Shown here: positions 12,181 through 23,799 of the stretch, one piece after another | Position numbering within the stretch: position 1 is the stretch's first letter | How the letters are laid out: each line of letters begins with the position of its first letter | Assembly: GCA_036768485.1 (NCBI GenBank) | Contig: JAVLUZ010000610.1 | Location: 1 to 64,000 of the forward strand | Length of the DNA stretch: 64,000 nucleotides | Direction: 5' to 3' | From: Mermis nigrescens | Lineage: Eukaryota; Nematoda; Enoplea; Mermithida; Mermithidae | The notes under the pieces: model-generated | What the model was told of the DNA's origin: nothing | The model's database searches: none | Seen by the model: only the letters and a program-made list of their open reading frames with translations | Made by a program: the position numbers and the translations under genes

Positions 12181-13644
12181 GGAACAACAAAGACTGTAAA
12201 TGGGGTTTCAATAATATGATAAAGCGAACAGGCTAGATTCACTTGGCATATGACATAACGGCACTAAGATTGAAAGATAAAATGATACCAAAGGAGTTTG
12301 AACGGATTTTTTGTTGTAAAAACGTTTTCATATTTTCGATTGGACTTTTTTAATGAAAACCATCGAAAGAAAATAGAAGTGAAACTTTTTTAGCGAGAAA
12401 AATGTCTGTCAAATGTAGGTAGGTATTTATTCCACGAGGAAAAGGTTATTTCTGCCTAAACAATCAACCCGTCTCTTCCCACGGTCCCAGATTTCGTTTT
12501 TCAAACAGCGCACCAGCGCTTTGATCTTTGATCACACACGGTAAACATACAATTTGTATGTTTTGTAGACGGTCACATGAAGAGTGCTGTAATGTCAATT
12601 CATTATCAGTATGTCAAGACGTATTTTTAGTATAAATTTGCTTTTTTGGCTGGGTTGCTGAAAAGTCGAATTGCACACTTAAAATTGCATCTTGCATGCA
12701 ACTTTCCGTAAAGCATGTTTAGGTCTCGAAGCGGGAATAGGAGTTTCCAGCTTAAGAAATATTTCTGGTAAAACTGACTTGCCAAATCATGTAAAATCCA
12801 TAAACACAGCTAGAAAGAATCTCATTTCCTTTAGTCGCTCAGAAGCTTAGATATCTGCGAAAAAAACCTAAATGTGATCAAATATCTAACGGTCGGATGT
12901 ACGAGGGTTAGTACCTAAGGCCGTACCTTTTTTGACAGAAAATAATTCACGTTACAAAGCAATCTTCAATTTTTTCTCACTATTTGAGTTTTTGGATCAA
13001 CGTTTCTTCTTCATTCAACATAGCAAACACAATAGGATATGCATACTAAAAATTTGACTCTGCTTCCTTATACTCCATGAGCAAATTTTATGTGCGACAT
13101 CAGACATGCTGCACAATGATTTGAGGTTGAAGTTTGCAACTCCTAGAGTAAGGGAAAACTTTCTATTAGGATACAGAACTAAGTCTAAACAGGACTAAAT
13201 TGGAAAATCAAAAGAAATCAAAGATCATCTACCTACTTGTAAATTAAGAGATTTTTTAGACGTTTTAGCATTTCCACACTATTTAAGTCCATTATTAGGT
13301 AGGTACTACCCACCTACTCAACAAAGCGTCTGGTCAACCACAGACTGGGTAGACCGGTCACTGACCTGAGTGCTGCCGTTAGTCAGTGTTCTGTTGGTAT
13401 GAAATATGAGCTCGCACCAGATTAGTGCTCAACCAAAAAAAGAAATTACGCTATTTGAAGCATCGTCAAAAAGGAAGAGAATTTAAAATAGTTCAGAGTT
13501 TGATGAGTGCTTAAGTGCCCACTGTAAACGAAGAGCAACCAAAGATTGTGGGTCTGATCGGACAAAATCGTCACAAAGGACACCAACAGTTCAATTCTGG
13601 AGGTCTTCCAGATTCTCGAGGGGTCCAGCCACAATCATGTTTAT
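12181..13644. other. Gene-poor stretch
   Basis: AT-rich sequence without supported exon, RNA gene or repeat boundary. The tail near 13590-13640 contains words (GTTCAATTCTGGAGG) also found beside family B copies in introns 3 and 8, so the family B unit may extend upstream of the core I list. Confidence 0.45.
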
Positions 13645-13955
13645 GTATGGTGGCCACTAGACATGGGCTGGGATACGATAGATCTAGATCCCCCAATGGA
13701 AAAATGAGAAATTTCCCGGGACAGTTGAAACAAAATGAAGGCCAAAAGTACAGAAGATGAAAAATTTAAAATTTTCTTCTAAAGTGCTTGGATTTGACTA
13801 TAAACTCGTAGGATTACGTACTTACAATGCTATTTTAGCTTTTATACCAATTTGTTAAGTCATTTCGGTCCAAAACAGGCTCAATATTTGACTCCCCGCA
13901 GATCAGCTGACACCCCAGATTGACCATACAGTGCATCCACGGTGCCCACTTAAAA
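13645..13955 (+). repeat. Family B dispersed repeat
   Basis: Landmarks GACATGGGCTGGG, CCCCCAATGGAAAAATG, GACAGTTGAAACAAAATG, TCTAAAGTGCTTGGATTTGAC, and at the end CACCCCAGATTGACC with CAGTGCATCCAC align in order with the copy at 51950-52237. Confidence 0.7.
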
Positions 13956-14655
13956 TGCATTATGCATTTCTTTCTATGAGAATTATTCCGTATTGCCCGA
14001 ATGTCATTGTTTTTGATTCCTTCCACTAAAAATTTATTGTTGGTGTAGTCCAATAAAAATATTGACTAAAGAACAAGAAGCATTGAGTTTTCTATTCCTG
14101 AACAATTTTTTTTAAATTTAGTCTCTTCGATTTTATGCTTCATTGGTTTTATTCGTTGCGTAATATTCAGTTTCACCTTTTTTCTCAAAATTTTTGATTG
14201 AAAATGGATTTTTCCAAAAATAAATGTATGTATATTCGTTGAAAATTTCCCTTCCTTAAGGCTATTTTTCTACTAAGCGTATCATTTTTCCCCTCGGAGT
14301 GGTCTAAAAAGTTTAAGTACGTGTACTGTTGCAATCCGTTAGAGCTTGCTTATCTCATTCTTCAAAAACAGACTAACCTTAATGGATAAATCAGAAATTT
14401 GGCTAATCATCGCTGTGTCGCCGCGAAATGAAGCACGGCATTTAGAATTGCTCAATACAAAATTTTTTATGCTGCGACTATTTTGGCTTGAAACTGAGAC
14501 TGATTTCGTAAGAATTATCTGACTATATAAGTCGTGATATAAGTAGAAAAACTATAGTCTTTCAATCAAGAACTTTTCAAAGCTCAATTTCCTGTTATTT
14601 GTCATATTTTTAAAGTAGTCATTCAGTTAGAAATCATCTACGTTACATATGTTTT

Positions 14656-14908
14656 GACCATATCTGGGCGTGAGGGGGAAGGGGGTTAGGGGGTATGCAC
14701 CCCCAGGAATTAAAATACCCCCTTCCAAAAAAATTCAATTTTCGAAAATTTTTTCTGTTTTTTATCGCAATTTTTTGATGTCAATGGATAGTTTTCAATG
14801 AGAAACGTTGAAACAATGGTGTTTTTTCGCCATACCACTATTTTTGAGGCTATTTTTTGACTGTTGGAAAAATCTTGCACCCCCAGAACTTTGGTGCCAC
14901 CCACCTAA
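14656..14908 (+). repeat. Family A dispersed repeat
   Basis: Landmarks in order: GGGGGTATGCACCCCCAGG, GATGTCAATGGATAG, GAGAAACGTTGAAACAATGG, CTTGCACCCCCAGAACTTTGG, GCCACCCACCT. About 253 bp, non-coding. Confidence 0.8.
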
Positions 14909-16139
14909 GGTTTTGACCAGAACAAATTATGGTGGAACTTTGCAACAAAAGTGCCGAAGCTAGGTTACGAGTATAATACTTTTTGTTTTATAATTATGAA
15001 ATAGATAATCAAGGAGTTAAACATTCACCAAAGTTAGTCTGGTTTAATAAGCCACATTTTTTCGGAATAATTACTTTTATAGAAATCTCAACTTTTTTAT
15101 TACGAAAATATTTAGCGATTTAAGTAATCTATAATTCTATATTCTATTACAGGAAAGATGACTGTTTGTGAAGATTCTTTGAGGACCATATTATATCATT
15201 TGGATCACAAATAACTAGTGGAAAGATGCTTGAAATTTTAGCTGTTCTCAGAAATAATCTTTCGTGCATCACGCCCGGGCAAATTACACATATTGTTTTG
15301 GTGTCAGGTTTATACTGAAAACATTGCGGCTAGTTTCTTTTCTTTTCATATTCTAATCAACGTCTATGACGAAAGCAAATTAATTGAAAAATTAATTATT
15401 TATATATAAATTAACACCGGAAATTACTGTATTCTTTAAACCATTTGTACGCGTAAATATAGCACACAAAATTTCAGAACATCATATGTACATAAGCCAC
15501 TTTTTCGAATCAATAATTTCAACTTCCCAGAAACCGCAAAAACTCCCGCAAATGGCAGTTTCAGAGGCGGCGTTTCCATTTATTTGACGAAGTTGGTTAA
15601 AATCTCAGGTTTTAATGATTAATATCCCAGTGTTGAAGAACAGAAAATAAGATTTATTTCACGCCACTCTATTTTTCATGTGCTTGCCATTTCTAATGAA
15701 GAATATGTAGTAATGAGAATTTGGAAAGAAATATAAGGTGATCCTTGAATGCAAATTCGAACATCTTTTAAAAGTTCTACCCCGATTCTGTTTCAAAATT
15801 TCTTTTGTTCATTGAGATGATTCGAAAGCATCAACAAATCAAACAATCGGAGCGAAGCGAAGGGGGCGCATTTGTGGATCATTGACTAACATTTTAAACT
15901 TGGCGGCCGCTTCCTTGATGTGATCTGTAAAATTCCTTTGAGCTTTTTATAGATATGTGATTCAAAGATATAATATAGCCAATTAGTAAAAGGCGACAGC
16001 TTTTTAACATCTGATTCGCTAATCGTCGAATGAGCTTTGCACATATTTAACATGAAACAAACGATCGGCTTCCTTAAATAGTCACGCGGTGAACGCTCGC
16101 CCCTTATAGGGAGATAACGAGTTCGAGTTCAACCGCTTG
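14909..16139. other. Gene-poor stretch
   Basis: No gene, RNA or repeat is supported. Open frames are short and have no coding bias. Confidence 0.45.
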
Positions 16140-16596
16140 CAATGGCGGATACAGGATTTTTCGACAGGATAGAGGGCATTTTCCTGATAGTGTCAAAAGT
16201 TGTGCTAAAATCATGTTCATACTGCTTGAAACAGTGTTTTTTTACGTCTTTCGACAGACAGAAGAGTTTTGAATTTTCGAAAAATCGAGCAAAATTAGTA
16301 CAAAAATCGGCACAAATCACCAGAGAAGACACTCGAGGAATCGTTGTAGGAAGTAGTAAATTTTCTGTGCTGTACATAAGCTAGTCTTCTGACGTAAATA
16401 TAAAACTTTTAGAGCGCTAAGAAAGCCATTAATTGTCATTAATGAGTATTAACCGGCGCGAACCGCCAGAAAAATTCGCAAAATCGGAATAAAAAATGAT
16501 CAAAATCAAAATATACACATAATTCTCTATTGCGCACAACCATATTCTGACGACAGGCATAGGGGGCGGCCCCCGCCCTCTTTGAATCCGTTGTTG
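16140..16596. mobile_element. Degenerate hAT-like MITE (~460 bp)
   Basis: The left end CAATGGCGGATACAGG and the right end, GGGGGCGGCCCCCGCCC followed by TTTGAATCCGTTG, mirror the CAGTGGCGGAT termini and G+C-rich subterminal block of 46006-46505. Internally it shares the segment around CGAAAAATCGAGC and an ACACTCGAG word with that copy. I found no clear 8-base duplication, so the element is older or the ends are trimmed. An internal open frame (about 80 codons) has no known motif. Confidence 0.55.
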
Positions 16597-16829
16597 GTCG
16601 CTAGGCTTTATCCTACGCAATACACCCGTTTACGCTCACGATGCTTGCCTTGAAATCAAAACTAGATAAGTGTGCCAAAAGAATATATTAGAAGCCAAAT
16701 AACGTGCGATAATTCTAAAGCCAACCAGATGGCGAGAATGGTGGGTACAAAGACTGACCTTAACCCATTAGCAAATTTTTCATGCTGTTGAATCACCTTA
16801 ACGGTAAAGAGTTCATAGAATTTTAAAAC

Positions 16830-16895
16830 AGAATATAGTGTTAGCGTGCCTGCCTCTGCCCTGAAAGAAAGCGGTTCGATCTGAGAAGCCGCGTG
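16830..16895 (+). repeat. Possible tRNA-derived sequence (SINE head)
   Basis: The + strand reads GTGTTAGCGTGCCTGCCTC, resembling an A box, followed about 30 bases on by GCGGTTCGATCTG, resembling a B box. The arms around these do not fold into a full cloverleaf by eye. It is therefore more likely the promoter part of a tRNA-derived SINE, or chance, than a tRNA gene. Confidence 0.3.
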
Positions 16896-17152
16896 GCCTT
16901 TTTCGTGCAATGCGTGCCATTTATGGTCAATTGAAATCAAAATTGAAATTACGATGCAGATGCACGATAGGGCTGTCAGGAGTAAAATACTGACTCAGGG
17001 GACAACCAGCGAACCACATGGCGCGAGTGGTGGGTGGTAAAGAACACCTTTGCCGATTAAGCATATTGTTAATACTTCCGAGTCACCTTACAATAAAAAA
17101 GTCGAGAATTTTGAAATAGACATTAGGTTGCAAATTATGAAATATATATGAA

Positions 17153-17947
17153 AGCAAAGAAAAATGCTCCGATGGAACAAAAAAGATGAATATACTTGGA
17201 ATTGTGGATTGTTAAGGATGTGAAAGGAGGGGACTAGGAAAAAGTTACCTAAAGTCGCAAAGTCTGATAAAAATCACACTTTCAATAAGCAACGCAAAAA
17301 TCGAAGTATATTCTGCGGCCTCTAAAAAAGTGTCTGTTTTAAATAATTTTCAAAGCTTCAGATAAGAGTGTATAAACGAAATCTATAGAATTTACTTTTT
17401 TCAAATTGATGGCAAGTAGCTACGCTGACAAGCTTCGTATCCTGATTAATATAAAACTAAGTGGTATTGTATTTTAAGTTGTTTTATTTTGTTATGAGTA
17501 TTATAGCAAGCAAAGCAGGGGCCGATTGATTAGTGCACACAATCGATACGGGCAAGCTAGTGTACCCACATTTAGTCTGTTTCAAGTCAACTTAAGCATT
17601 TCCTACTGTTTTAAACCAACAATTTCTTCAATTGTCTTGGATGCATCGATGTTTGCTATTTCATTCAATTGGCTTAGATAGACTCTTAGTTTACTCAATA
17701 TCATTTTCCATAGCTACTGCATAGCTAACGTGCTGCTTTTTCAATCATTTTTATGGTTAAATATTTATTTCAATCTGTTGGCCGCAGAGTATACTTCGAT
17801 TTTTGCGTTGCTTAGAGAAAGTGTGATTTTCATCAGATTTTGCGACTTTAGTTAGCTTTTTCCTAGTCCCCTCCTTTTACATCCTTAACAATCCACAATT
17901 CCAAGTATGTACATCTTTTTTGTTCCATCGGAGCATTTTTCTTTGCT
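17153..17947. mobile_element. Foldback element with ~170-bp inverted arms
   Basis: The left arm (about 17153-17325) and right arm (about 17780-17947) are close reverse complements. For example AAATGCTCCGATGGAACAAA on the left faces TTTGTTCCATCGGAGCATTT on the right, and GAAGTATATTCTGCGGCC faces GGCCGCAGAGTATACTTC. About 450 bases of AT-rich spacer without coding capacity lie between. This is the structure of a foldback or long-TIR MITE. No target duplication was recognised. Confidence 0.8.
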
Positions 17948-19072
17948 AGTACCCTTTATTGGTTTCATGCCTTAATAATGACAGCAGTCCAAGAACGCGG
18001 AGAACAATATTGTTCTTAAGATCAGCATTATCCTTTTTAAACAAGACAAGCTAACATTATTTAAACAGATCAAAGTTTTTCAGCATAAACTTTACGCAAA
18101 TATCAAGTGTAAGCAACACTAACGCTCAGATTTGGAAGTAAAATAAATTTGTAGTATAAACTACATATTAACAACAAATGAACAGTGCAAACTTTACACA
18201 ACTACTAGATGTGCAGAAAACTAACAGTCAGATTCCCAATTCTGATTTTACGTAGAATATTTTGATAAAAATTAAGCTCATGCAAGGCTCTAGAACAAAA
18301 GTTAATATGCAGTGTAAACTTTACATAACCACAGAGTGTACAGAATGTTTCACTCGGATTCGTAATTCTGATATTGCTCAGATATTACGATCAACATTTA
18401 TTAAAAAATTAGGTCTCACAATGGCCCGAGGACAAATAAATATCAGATGTAAACCAATTTACACCACTGTTGATTGCGAACAAACTGGCGCATCATATTT
18501 AGTTTTAGGTTCATTTTAAGACTTGAGATTATGTCCAGACTCATAACCCGGTACTTGGCAGAAAAAAACAAGACAGAAAGACTTTGACTACCCAATTTTT
18601 TTGACTTTACATCTCCCGAAAAAGCTAAATATTGATGTAAACAAACGCGATTCGCTGTGACGCGTACCCCTTAGAAAGCACTTTATTTTTATCCTATGAA
18701 CTAGCCCAACTTCTGAACAGAGAAAGTGGCGAACAAAAAATTGACGAACACGTATTTTCCACTGTCAACCACATTGTAAACTTCAAAAATTTGAAACTAA
18801 CGCCCCACTGAGTATAAATAAATTTCGTTCGGGCCAGTTTGTAGCCCTTTGATTGTAGTACATTTGTATGTGCCAAACTTATGTTCCACAAAATATTTGA
18901 TATGATTTACCAAACAAAATAAGAAAAAAACCTGTTTTTTCGGCCATTTTACACCACAGATTTCGAACTTTACACCCCTATAAACAAGTAAATATTACGT
19001 TTTTTAACGCGGCTTGCTTTGACGTGTAGCCCTTAGACGTTACTTTATTTTTATTTTATTCAATTTATCCTA
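17948..19072. other. Left flank of the giant palindromic element
   Basis: No supported gene. An 85-codon frame at 18262-18519 has several Cys but no motif I know and no spliced partners. From about 18540 the sequence belongs to dispersed repeat family F, so the giant element seems to have inserted into older repeat DNA. Confidence 0.45.
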
Positions 19073-19300
19073 AGTAGTTAACCGTGTTTCCCTAGGGGCA
19101 ACGCTTTAACATATCCTATGTTATAGAATAGGCGGAGGGGCTCAGAATCTGCTCCCTGGCTTTTCTCAGAGAGCAATGATGTAGCATAGGCTGTGTCGTA
19201 GCATAAGGAGGGAGGGGCGCGCGCCAGCCCAGGGCCAGGGGAAGGGAAATTTCATTGGGGGAAATTCCCTTGGGGGAAATTTCTCTGGGGAAAATAAATC
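19073..19300 (+). repeat. Left terminal G+C-rich inverted repeat
   Basis: The block contains CCCTAGGGGCAACGC, GGCGGAGGGGCTCAG, the hairpin-forming GCTCCCTGG...CTCAGAGAGC, and AGGGAGGGGCGCGCGCC. Its reverse complement closes the element at about 28550-28773, and partial copies flank the centre (about 23800-23990 and 24030-24190). It is far more G+C-rich than the rest of the arm. Confidence 0.8.
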
Positions 19301-19737
19301 AAGAACCAGCGGTCGGATTGGGCTGAAATTTCAGGGTTAGGATGAACATCTTATTAGCAAACTATTACAAAAATTTTGATGGAGCATCACAGTATACCAG
19401 CATAAGTTTACACTTTTCCCTAAGTCAGGAACCAATGGCCGGATTTTGTTCAAATTTTCAGGATATGATGTATATAGGCGAGGCATGCTGCGCAAAGAAT
19501 TTTAGCGTGCAACCTACAGTATACCAATGTTTGTTTACACTGCTTGATTTTTAGCAATTTCAAGGATCAAATGTGTGCACGCGCTTAGGCAGGGGTCCAG
19601 AGTCAGATGGGGGAACTACCGCCACTTTTCACTGTATGATTTTCGCCGATCTACGTCAAACACTCATCGATTGATCGTTCGTGATGCATAATATTCTTTT
19701 GTTTGCCCACTAAAATGTTGCCACAGATTAGCAATAA

Positions 19738-20303
19738 TTAGGGCATTTTTATTATCAGGTTATAATGATTATTAGCAGTGTGCATGTGAATCACCTTGTC
19801 AGCTTTAGGTCCTTCAAAAAACGAAATATTGCCATGATATAGTTTTATTTGATATTCTGGCACCAAAGCATTTTGAATTTTCTCTACAGCTTCATGCCCA
19901 TATTTATCTTCATTAATGCTAAGATTAGCTTTGTGCATCAGTTCTAATGCTAGCCGTTTTTGCAGAGTACATCGGCTCTTATCTCCTTTCCTAATAGAAT
20001 CCCATTTTGGGCTATTGTCCAGCTTTGATATTCCTGTTACAACTGCTCGAAGTAAGGATAAATTATCGTTTGAGGTGATTTCAATATATCCACCTCCATT
20101 TTTACAAAACTCCCTCACATCAGGTTCAGGCCAGTTCCGGTTTGTTGTTTTTTATCTACAATAACTATTTTGAAAGCTATGTCCTCGCTTAAGCAAAAGT
20201 CCTTCTTAGACTGGGCTACATTTTCTATAATGCTCAAAACCTTGTCAGCATTTATATACTCACGTTGAGTAAATGGAACTAATACAGGAGCAAGCTGATG
20301 CAT
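19738..20303 (-). pseudogene. Broken Polinton-associated N-terminal protein fragment (left arm)
   Basis: Two overlapping minus-strand frames make up one old gene. The first (20303-20115, 62 codons, starts MHQLAPVLVPF) contains INADKVLSIIENVAQSKKDF. The second (20118-19738, 126 codons) contains DNLSLLRAVVTG, then EKIQNALVPEYQIKLY, and ends NNHYNLIIKMP followed by a stop. This order (a DNL-LpRA word, an IQ-L--YQI word, a final HY-vI--MP) is what I recall from the N-terminal region of proteins found with Polinton/Maverick polymerase genes. That recall is from memory and the match is diverged. The frame changes at a TGA at the same spot as in the right-arm copy. The protein stops where family members would continue, so no catalytic domain is left. 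Confidence 0.55.
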
Positions 20304-20329
20304 TGTACTTTATAACACTAGTACAGAAG

Positions 20330-21185
20330 AGTTTTTCGGCGCTTACTCCAGTCTCAAGAAGCTTACAGTGTTAAAATGCTTAAGATCCTATCAAATAAGC
20401 TATTATTCTTAAACTTAAGCAATAGCTGAATATAATTATATTTTTATTATATTATTATTTCATTGGCTCATACCTCAGAAGCTATAGGGATATCCAGCAG
20501 AAGCTGCATATATCAAAGTTATCAATCATGTACCCTCTCTATTAATATCATAGTACCCTAGCTTTTTGATATAAATCTTCTGTAGGAGGGTAAAAATATG
20601 TAGCAAATAGTTGAAAAGTATTGGATTCTTGGAGTTCCTCGATCGAAGAGGCGGTAGTTTTCTGAGAATTAACTTGCCCAAATTCCTAAATTTCATGCAA
20701 TGTTCTATAATTTTTAGTTAAAATTTGGGGATATATTTGTCAAAAAATTACTTCAAACACAAAAAACATGATAATTTTGCATAGTCTATTCATATACTCT
20801 ACAATTTCTGATAAACTATGGCTAAATTTTGCGTGACTCATTTGATTTATTTACTTTGTGGAAAGAACTATGTTTTTTTCACACGGTAGTTGAAGAATTA
20901 TATGACAGGCTGAAGCAAACCATACATAAATATCGATGAAGTTCCATGGCTTTTAGACAAACACTAAGCCATTTGTGTACGTGCAGAAAATACATTCAAT
21001 TTTCCCAAAATTCAAATCTAATCAAGCATTTTATACTATGAGGAACATGACTATATTCCAGTAGATGAGTTTCGGGATTTTGACCATTGTCGAGTTTTTG
21101 TCATTTTTCTGCATTCTCTGTATGCTAGTGTATGTATAGTCTACAGAATTTGTCAGCAATCCTGGAGCAATGCCATATTAACATG
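20330..21185. other. Unique left-arm spacer
   Basis: AT-rich sequence mirrored on the other arm (about 26640-27500). No open frame of note and no tandem structure. Confidence 0.5.
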
Positions 21186-21189
21186 AAGA

Positions 21190-21445
21190 TTATCCAAATT
21201 TTGCAAGAAATTTTCCAAATTTTACAAAAAATTTCCCAAACTTAACAAAAAATATTCCAAACTTGGCTAAATTCCTATGCTTAAGCAAGTAAAATTTATT
21301 CCAAACTTTACAAAAAATATTCCAAACTTTACAAAAAATATTTCACCCTTTACAAAGAATATTCCAAACTTTACAAAAAAATATTTTAAATTTACAAAAA
21401 ATATTACAGACTTTACAAAAATTGTTGAAACTTTACAAAAAAATT
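21190..21445 (+). repeat. Minisatellite, left arm block 1
   Basis: Degenerate ~19-21-bp units with consensus AATATTCCAAACTTTACAAA. Some units lack bases, so the frame is not kept throughout. It is mirrored at 26380-26640. Confidence 0.85.
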
Positions 21446-21914
21446 TTCGAAACTAGAAATTTTTAGATCAATACTGATGACACAGATGAAATTATGTATT
21501 CATCAATCGCTTATGTGTGGAGGTTTGCAAAGTAAAACCTAGCCTCAGGGCTTGAGAATTCCCTACCCCCCCTAGTTGAACAGCAGGCATAGATCGCCCA
21601 ATTCCAAGCGTGTTAATGCATTATATACTAAAAGTGATGATTTAAAGGTGAAAGCACATATGTTTGCAGGTTTAACAAATTTAGGCGTCCGCATTAATCT
21701 TTGCAAATTTTATCAACTGACGATTAGGAAATGAATGTATGAAGTAGAACTGATTCATGGATTAGTCTACAAATTTTGCAATGTGACCTTTATAGTGTTC
21801 ACAAGCGGAAAATCAATCCTTATAGGTGCAAAAGAGGAGCATGAGTTGCACCGGGCATATAAAATAGAGTCAACGATGCTTGAGAAATGCAGATCAGATA
21901 CATAAAATTTGACA

Positions 21915-22300
21915 CTTTACAAAACAATTCCCAAATTTGACAATAAATATTCCAAACTTTACAAAAAACATTCCAAACTTTACAAAAAACATTCCAAACT
22001 TTACTAAAAAATATTCCAAACTTTACAAAAAACATTCCAAACTTTACAAAAAATATTCCAAACTTTACAAAAAATATTCCAAACTCTACAAAAGCATTAT
22101 GCTTAAGCATGTAAAATTTATTCCAAATTTTACAAAAAATATTCCAAACTTTACAAAAAATATTCCAAATCTCACAAAAAATATTCCAATTTTTACAAGA
22201 AATATTCCAAACTTTACAAAAAATATTCCAAATTTTACAAAAATTATTCCAAACTTTACAAGAAATATTCCAAACTTTACAAAAAATATTCCAAACTTTG
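21915..22300 (+). repeat. Minisatellite, left arm block 2
   Basis: About 18 units of a 21-bp repeat, AATATTCCAAACTTTACAAA plus one A. Because 21 is a multiple of three, the array is open in frame and would encode repeated NIPNFTK heptads. The mirrored block at 25580-25920 is more eroded. The open frame is best explained by the unit length. Confidence 0.85.
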
Positions 22301-22639
22301 CTAATTTTTAGATCAATACTGATGACATGGATGAAGTTACGTGTTCATTAATGAATTTTGTGTGGAGGTTTATAAAGTAAACGCTAGCTCAGGGTTTAAA
22401 AATTCCCACAAGTTGAACAGCAGGCAAAGATCGCCCTTTTTCAAGCGTTTTCTGATAAACTTTGAGAAGCTCAAAATAGCATGATAATCAAATTTGAGCA
22501 ATGTTTGCCTATACTGGTTGCTCATTTTTTGGCAAAAATAACCCCTAATGGCATCATTAGACAGGTACTGCTGAAAAATCAAGCATTGTAAAGACAATGC
22601 AAATAAAAAATCAGCATACAGTAGGTCGTGCGCTAAAAT

Positions 22640-23790
22640 TTTGTACATAGCACAGCTAAGGTTTATATATCATATCCTGAAAATTTGAACAAAATCCGGC
22701 TAGCGGTTCTTGTAATATAGTGCTATGCGAGAAAGTGTAAAGTAAATTAGTATACTGTATGCTGCGCTCTAAAATTGTGTACATAGCACAGCTAAGGTTT
22801 ATACGTCATATTCTGAAAATTTGAACAAGATCCGGCTGGTGTTTCTTGGAATATAGTGCTATATGAGAAAGTGTAAAGTAAACTGGTATACTGTAGACTG
22901 CGCGCTAAAATTCTGTACATAGCACAACTAAGGTTTGTACATCATATCCTAAAAATTCGAACAAAATCCGGCTAGTGATTCTTGGAATAGAGTGCTATAC
23001 GAGAAAGTGTAAAGTAAACTGGTATACTGTAGACTGCGCGCTAAAATTCTGTACATAGCACAGCTAAAGTTTATACATCATATTCTTGAAAATTTCAACC
23101 AAATCCAACTGCTGGTTCTTGAATTATAGTGCTATATGAGAAAGTGTAAACTAATGCTGGTATACTGTATACTGCGCGCTAAAATTTTGTACATAGCACA
23201 ACTATGGTTTGTACATCATATCCTGAAAATTCGAACAAAATCCGGCTAGTGATTCTTGGAATAGAGTGCTATACGAGAAAGTGTAAAGTAAAGTGGTATA
23301 CTGTAGACTGCGCGCTAAAATTCTGTACATAGCACAGCTAAGGTTTATATATCCTATCGTTGAAAATTTCAACCAAATCCGACCGCTGATTCTAAAGTTA
23401 TAGTACCAAATGAGAAAGTGTAAACTAAATTGAGATACTGTAGGTATTTCCACAAAACTCTTGTAATAGTTTTCTAATAGGATATGTATACTACCCCTAA
23501 AATTTCAACCCAATCCGCCCTCTATTTCTAAAGTTATAGTACTATATGAGAAAGTGTAAAGTAAATTGGTATACTGTAGGCTGCGCGCTAAAATTCTGTG
23601 CGCAGCATGCCTCGCCTATATACATCATATCCTGAAAATTTGAACAAAATCCGGCCATTGGTTCTTGAGTTATGCAAAAGTGTAAACTAATGCTAGTATA
23701 CTGTAGGTTGCGCGCTAAAATTTTGTACATACCATACCTAACATATACTTAACATACTCTGAAAATTTCAGCCTGATCCGATTGCTGGTT
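22640..23790 (+). repeat. Array of ~140-bp repeats, left arm
   Basis: About eight units share GAGAAAGTGTAAAGTAAA, GGTATACTGTAGACTGCGCG, CTAAAATTCTGTACATAGCA, CATCATATCCTGAAAATTTG and AACAAAATCCGGCTAGTG in fixed order with a ~140-base spacing. The array is mirrored at 24270-25265. A single diverged copy in opposite orientation lies near the outer end (19300-19560), so each arm has inverted subterminal copies. Confidence 0.85.
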
Positions 23791-23799
23791 CTTGAGTTA

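Noticed and set aside
18262..18519. 85-codon Cys-containing frame as a gene
   Set aside because: No recognisable domain and repeat-rich surroundings. It can be explained by chance in AT-rich DNA.
21190..22300. CRISPR-like array
   Set aside because: The repeats are contiguous minisatellite units without unique spacers, and the genome is eukaryotic.
21937..22311. Open frame of 124 codons encoding NIPNFTK repeats
   Set aside because: It arises from a 21-base tandem repeat whose length is a multiple of three. The mirror array in the other arm is not open, and composition is not protein-like.
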